From Phycisphaerales bacterium (GTDB lineage: Bacteria > Planctomycetota > Phycisphaerae > Phycisphaerales > UBA1924): 45,719 bases of DNA. The notes below the pieces were generated by a model. The model had not been told where the DNA came from. It worked only from the letters and a program-made list of their open reading frames with translations, and made no database searches. Shown in pieces: positions 41,915-45,719 of the stretch. The stretch spans positions 1-45,719 of the forward strand of contig CANHCQ010000028.1 in the NCBI GenBank assembly GCA_947459215.1, written 5' to 3'. Made by a program: the position numbers and the translations under genes. The first letter of the stretch is position 1. Every line of letters begins with the position of its first letter.

Positions 41915-43423
41915 ATGTTCGAGAAACTCTCCGACTCCTTCTCCGGCCTTCTCCGCAAGCTCAGCGGCAACGCCACCATCACCGAGAAGAACGTCGCCGA
42001 CGCCATCGACGACGTCAAGCAGTCCCTCCTCGAAGCCGACGTCAATCTCGAGGTCGTCAACTCCTTCATCGAAGCCGTCAAGACCGACGCCCTCGGCAAA
42101 GAAGTCACCAAATCCCTCAAGCCCGGCGAAGAGATGATCGGCATCATCCACGCCCGCCTCGTCCAGTTCCTCGGCGGCACACCCGATCAAGCCGACCCGC
42201 GTGCCGCACTCCAGTCCACCGAATCCGCCATCCTCAAGATCTCTCCCGGTCCCACCATCGTCATGATGTGCGGCCTGCAGGGCTCCGGCAAAACCACAAC
42301 CTGCGGCAAGCTCGCCGCCTATCTCAAAAAGCGCGGCCGCTCCGTCATGCTCGCCGCCGCCGACCTGCAGCGCCCCGCCGCTGTTGAACAGCTCCACACC
42401 GTCGCCACCCAAGTCGAAAACGACTTCCCCGGCGGCGCTCAGGTCCACTTCTACTCCGAGCCCGACAAGGTCGCCGCGTACGGCAAGGCCGTCGGCGTCG
42501 CCGTCACCGTCTGCCAGCACGCCGTCTCCGCCGCCCGCGCCAAGGGCGTCGATGTCCTCATCCTCGACACCGCCGGCCGCCTCCACGTCAACGACGAACT
42601 GATGGGCGAACTCACGAGCATCAAGAAGCTCGTCCAGCCCCACCACATCTTCCTCGTCACCGACGCCATGACCGGGCAGGACGCGCTCCTGTCAGCCAAA
42701 TCCTTCCACCAGAAACTCGAAGTCGACGGCCTCATCCTCACCAAGTTCGACTCCGACACCCGCGGCGGCGCCGCCCTCTCCGTCAAGCACGTCACCGGCG
42801 CCACCATCAAGTTCGTCGGCGTCGGCGAGAAGCTCGACGCCCTCGAGGACTTCCACCCCACCCGCTTCGCCGGCCGCATCCTCGGCATGGGCGACGTCGT
42901 CGCCCTCGTCGAGCGCGCTCAGGAACAGGTCAACGAAGACGAAGCCAAGAAGCTCGAACAAAAACTCGCCAAGGGCGAGATGAGCATGGACGACTTCCTC
43001 GGCCAGCTCCGCGCCCTCCGCCGCATGGGCCCGATCCGCCAGTTGTTGGGATTGCTCCCGGGCGTCGGAAGTGCCATCAAAGACCTCCCCATCGACGAGT
43101 CGCGCTTCGACAAGGTCGAGGCCATGATCCAATCGATGAACAAGACTGAACGCAAACGCCCGAGCTCCATCGACTTCAGCCGCCGCAAACGCATCGGCGC
43201 CGGCAGCGGCACCGACCCCAACGAAGTCGGCCAGATGGTCAAGCAGTTCGAGATGGTCTCCCAGCTCGGCAAGTCCTTCGCGGGCCTCACACCAGCCCAG
43301 CGCAGCGCCATGGCGGGCCAGATGCAAAGCGGCAGCCCACCGATGGGCGGCATCCCCGGCTTCGGCCGCGGCAAGTCCACGTTTACCGCCAGCCCGAAGT
43401 CGAAGTTCAAGAAGCGGAAGTAG
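41915..43423 (+). CDS. ffh: Signal recognition particle protein Ffh (SRP54)
   Basis: A 502-residue Ffh, the GTPase that binds signal sequences of nascent membrane proteins and 4.5S RNA and delivers them to FtsY. N domain (1-100), G domain with G1 GLQGSGKTTT (120-129), DTAGR (218-222) and TKFDSDTRGG (276-285), M domain with the methionine-rich region (MSMDDFLGQLRALRRMG...) and the RNA-binding stretch RRKRIGAGSG. A lysine-rich, glycine-containing tail ends FKKRK. In TKFDS the usual Gly of the TKxDG motif is Ser. The start at 41915 has GAAGGG upstream. The leader includes the last copy of the palindrome array. It is convergent with the sigma factor gene. Confidence 0.97.
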   Translation: MFEKLSDSFSGLLRKLSGNATITEKNVADAIDDVKQSLLEADVNLEVVNSFIEAVKTDALGKEVTKSLKPGEEMIGIIHARLVQFLGGTPDQADPRAALQSTESAILKISPGPTIVMMCGLQGSGKTTTCGKLAAYLKKRGRSVMLAAADLQRPAAVEQLHTVATQVENDFPGGAQVHFYSEPDKVAAYGKAVGVAVTVCQHAVSAARAKGVDVLILDTAGRLHVNDELMGELTSIKKLVQPHHIFLVTDAMTGQDALLSAKSFHQKLEVDGLILTKFDSDTRGGAALSVKHVTGATIKFVGVGEKLDALEDFHPTRFAGRILGMGDVVALVERAQEQVNEDEAKKLEQKLAKGEMSMDDFLGQLRALRRMGPIRQLLGLLPGVGSAIKDLPIDESRFDKVEAMIQSMNKTERKRPSSIDFSRRKRIGAGSGTDPNEVGQMVKQFEMVSQLGKSFAGLTPAQRSAMAGQMQSGSPPMGGIPGFGRGKSTFTASPKSKFKKRK

Positions 43424-43648
43424 TCGCGATGTACATCAGAACGAACCCTCCCGCGCAAGCGAAGGGCCACCCCGCGCCCGCAGCACAAAAAGAACTGCAG
43501 GAGCCGCGACGCGGCACCGGTCCCAAGCCCGGATCGTCAGCCCAAGGTGTGCCGCCCCCACCGACTCAGCACCGAAGCTGCGCCAAGCTCTTCGCGCACA
43601 CGCTCGCTCCACACGGCGGCGACCACATGCCCGGCCACACCGCCGCCC

Positions 43649-44314
43649 TCACTCCCGCTGCAACTCCACCTGCAGCCATGATCGCGCAAACTGCCACGCC
43701 CGCTTCACAGTTCGATCGGACACCCCAAGCGCCAGCGCGGTTTCCTCCACGCTCAGCCCCGTGAACAACCGCAGCCGCAGCACCGTCGCCGCCTGCCGAT
43801 CCTCCGCCGCCAACCGCTCCACCGCCTCGTCGAGCGCCAACAGCCCTTCCGCGGCGACCACCGCCGCCGCACTGTCGTCCTCGATCACCGCCAGCGACTC
43901 CGCACCCGTCAATGACAACGCCGCCCGTCGGCCCGACGACGTCATCCCCGCCCCACCCGCCCCACCGGCGCCACCCTGCGCCCGCCCGAACTTCGCCCTC
44001 GCGCGATCGATCAGAATCCGTCGCATCGCCTCCGCCGCCGCCGCGTAGAAGTGGCCCCGGCCCTGCCACGGCACCTCCCGCGGCCCCACCAGCTTCAGGT
44101 ACGCCTCATGCACGAGCGCCGTCGCCGACAATGTCTGGCCCGCGCCGCCGTGCCGCTCACGCGACAGCTTGTTCTGCGCATCGGCGCGGAGCTGGTTGTA
44201 CACCAGCGGCATCAATCGATCAATCGCAGGGGCGTCCCCGCGCGACGCAGCCATCAGCAGCACGGTGACATCAGTGTCATCAGCAGTTGGATCATTCACG
44301 GCGGCCGACTCCAT
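43649..44314 (-). CDS. Sigma-70 family RNA polymerase sigma factor (TIGR02999-like, ECF type)
   Basis: A 221-residue sigma factor from ATG 44314 (no obvious ribosome binding site; the frame extends upstream through arginine-rich, non-sigma sequence). Region 2: LMPLVYNQLRADAQNKLSRER, ATALVHEAYLKLVG, HFYAAAAEAMRRILIDRARA, typical of the planctomycete-abundant TIGR02999 group. A Gly/Ala-rich insert (GGAGGAGGAG, about 111-125) precedes region 4: AVERLAAEDRQAATVLRLRLFTGLSVEETALALGVSDRTVKRAW. Such sigma factors commonly pair with serine/threonine kinases bearing TPR repeats; here a helical-repeat gene lies 70 bp upstream on the same strand, order reversed relative to the usual pairing. Confidence 0.9.
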   Translation of the reverse strand: MESAAVNDPTADDTDVTVLLMAASRGDAPAIDRLMPLVYNQLRADAQNKLSRERHGGAGQTLSATALVHEAYLKLVGPREVPWQGRGHFYAAAAEAMRRILIDRARAKFGRAQGGAGGAGGAGMTSSGRRAALSLTGAESLAVIEDDSAAAVVAAEGLLALDEAVERLAAEDRQAATVLRLRLFTGLSVEETALALGVSDRTVKRAWQFARSWLQVELQRE

Positions 44315-44384
44315 AACCGAAGGGATCCGTCGCCACGCCGCGGAAACGCGGCACCCACGTCGTCGCCGACGCACCCACACACCC

Positions 44385-45719
44385 TCACGGGCTCGCGGCC
44401 CCAAACAGCGCCTCCGCCTCAGCGAGCAGCACCTGAGCGTCTGCATCGTCGGCCCAGGGACTGGGCGTCCCGTCCGGTGCGGGAGACATCAGAGCACGGG
44501 CCTTGGTAAGCGACTCGACGCCGGCCGCACGATGCCCGTCGCGGTCGAGGACCTTACCGCCAGTGAGGCTGCCGGGCTTGCCGTCAATCTCGGCGACGGC
44601 GGCGAGTGTGGTGTCGTCGGCGGTGGAGAGGTGATGGCGGATCATCGCCACAACGCCCTGTTGCAGCACCGGGTTACAGCGGCTCGGTCGCGATCCATCG
44701 TCGGACGGGGGTGTTGAAGTGCAGAGATCGATCGATCGATGAGCCGCCGTGAGCGCGTCCAGGAACCTGTTCTCTCGATAACGGTACAGCGCCAGTGGCA
44801 GGTAGACTCGAGCATCGCTTGGGAGAAGCGTCACGAGCCGTTCCGCTTTTTCAAAGCCCAGCAAGTACGTTCTGGCATTTCCATTGAAAGTCGCGACACT
44901 CCGGCCGATCCAAGACCCACCCCGCATGACGGCTTCAGGCACGCCGATGTTCAAGACGGCGACGAGCTCACGTCGAAGGGTCTGTCTGGCAATTGGAACC
45001 GATACGTCATGGTTCCGCGACGCCGTCAGACTCAGCAGTGACTTGCCATGAAACGATGGATCAAACCCATTGCCGTCCGACTCAGGGCCCCAGTACTCAA
45101 ACGAGATCTTGGACGCATCTGCCTTTTCGTCCGTGTCGAGATCATCGAGGGCTTGCCGGAGCGAATCTGATGCTTCAGACATCTGCCCAACCCAAGCTTC
45201 CGCCTGAGCGAGGGCGATCTGCATGCCGAAGCCGGTGTTTGACAACCTGTTGGCCGCGCGGTGCTGACTCAAGGCCTTTCGCATCAAGGACACACCGCGC
45301 CGCTCCGTATCGAGGTCCTTGCCACGCGCGAACGTGTAGATGCCCAACATCCACCTCGCCTTGGCCGAGTCCGCGTGCCCCTCGCCGAGCAACTCGTCCC
45401 GAGTTGCTACAGCCCGCTCCAAATCAGCGAGGTCACCCGGATAGTTCGGCGTGTCCCACGACTGGAACCGTTCGACAGTCAGGGTTGCCTCTGCCAATAG
45501 CCGCTGCTTGTTCTCCTCCGCCAGCTTCTGCTCCGTTGTCGCTTCTGGCTGCTTGTACTGCCACGCCGCCGCCAACGCGATCACGCGGGTCTTCACGCGC
45601 TTGGGCATATCCGCCGCGGCGGCCGCCGCACGCACCGCACTAGTGATCGACGCGGCGTCGGCCGCGGGTGCCACTCCGTCGGGCGCCGCGGCCTGCTTCA
45701 TCTTCGTGAACGCCTCCTC
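44385..45719 (-). CDS. Helical-repeat (TPR-like) protein, N-terminal part outside the window
   Basis: The frame is open to the right edge (45719), so the start is not visible; 444 residues are seen. It contains TPR-like helices: DLADLERAVATRDELLGEGHADSAKARWMLGIYTFARGK, TGFGMQIALAQAEAWVGQMSEASDSLRQALDDL, and later ARVYLPLALYRYRENRFLDALTAAHRSIDL. Leading residues form an Ala-rich and lysine-containing helix. No kinase motif is visible in the part seen; in this lineage such C-terminal regions often follow a Ser/Thr kinase domain, so that is a possible identity. It is upstream of the sigma factor gene with a 70-bp gap, so the two are probably co-regulated. Confidence 0.7.
   Translation of the reverse strand, partial: EEAFTKMKQAAAPDGVAPAADAASITSAVRAAAAAADMPKRVKTRVIALAAAWQYKQPEATTEQKLAEENKQRLLAEATLTVERFQSWDTPNYPGDLADLERAVATRDELLGEGHADSAKARWMLGIYTFARGKDLDTERRGVSLMRKALSQHRAANRLSNTGFGMQIALAQAEAWVGQMSEASDSLRQALDDLDTDEKADASKISFEYWGPESDGNGFDPSFHGKSLLSLTASRNHDVSVPIARQTLRRELVAVLNIGVPEAVMRGGSWIGRSVATFNGNARTYLLGFEKAERLVTLLPSDARVYLPLALYRYRENRFLDALTAAHRSIDLCTSTPPSDDGSRPSRCNPVLQQGVVAMIRHHLSTADDTTLAAVAEIDGKPGSLTGGKVLDRDGHRAAGVESLTKARALMSPAPDGTPSPWADDADAQVLLAEAEALFGAASP

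Noticed and set aside
43429..43764. A + strand gene between ffh and the sigma factor
   Set aside because: Pro/Thr-rich product without domains, overlapping the sigma factor 3' end; no ribosome binding site.

Overview
The window looks like chromosomal DNA of a planctomycete, most likely of the class Phycisphaerae. Reasons: G+C is high; three secreted proteins end in paired EF-hand/dockerin-like repeats ending in forms like 'YN.L.C'; one protein ends in a PEP-CTERM-like PTPG anchor; a TIGR02999-type sigma factor lies beside a helical-repeat protein; and genes for a Gram-negative envelope (waaA, mlaF, mlaD) are present. The assignment is inference from family knowledge; no database was searched.

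Layout. 0-4 kb is accessory DNA: the end of an IS3-family element, a two-gene module of unknown function with more A/T-ending codons than its neighbours, a RhuM-family gene, a short relic of a Mod-type DNA methyltransferase, and a dense cluster of palindromic repeats. 4-10.3 kb holds a lipoprotein, a secreted GH31 alpha-glucosidase and, divergently, a secreted GH13 amylase with a dockerin-like tail and a strong terminator: an alpha-glucan-degrading locus. 10.5-13.6 kb has an orphan two-domain sugar ABC ATPase and recA, whose promoter has a perfect TTGACA inside a 26-bp inverted repeat. 13.7-19 kb has a lipoprotein esterase, a beta-CASP metallo-hydrolase and a HerA-like ATPase. 19-25.2 kb has a sugar-type solute-binding protein translationally overlapped with cinA, an endonuclease-type mutL, a queuosine-precursor transporter and a Nudix hydrolase. 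25.2-27.3 kb has mlaF-mlaD without a permease gene. 27.3-32.7 kb has two secreted amidohydrolase-like proteins, one a 1305-residue tandem protein. 32.7-41.4 kb has a PTPG-anchored surface protein, a membrane protein, a PPi-type phosphofructokinase, two dockerin-like secreted proteins and waaA. 41.5-45.7 kb has tRNA-Val(TAC), an array of 24-bp palindromes, ffh, a sigma factor and the C-terminal part of a helical-repeat protein.

How the parts work together. GH31 plus GH13 would break down alpha-glucans outside the cytoplasm, and the phosphofructokinase sits on the route for the sugars released. MlaF/MlaD and WaaA serve the outer envelope. RecA and MutL serve recombination and mismatch repair. 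Most of the window is housekeeping; the accessory DNA is at the left edge and in the repeats.

Striking non-genic signals are: a strand-composition switch (G-rich to C-rich on the + strand) around 16-19 kb, independent of gene direction; at least five families of palindromic repeats, one with a compensatory base-pair change between copies; and hairpins predicted to cover the ribosome binding sites of two neighbouring genes. No clearly new multi-gene system (defence, CRISPR, biosynthetic cluster) could be supported.
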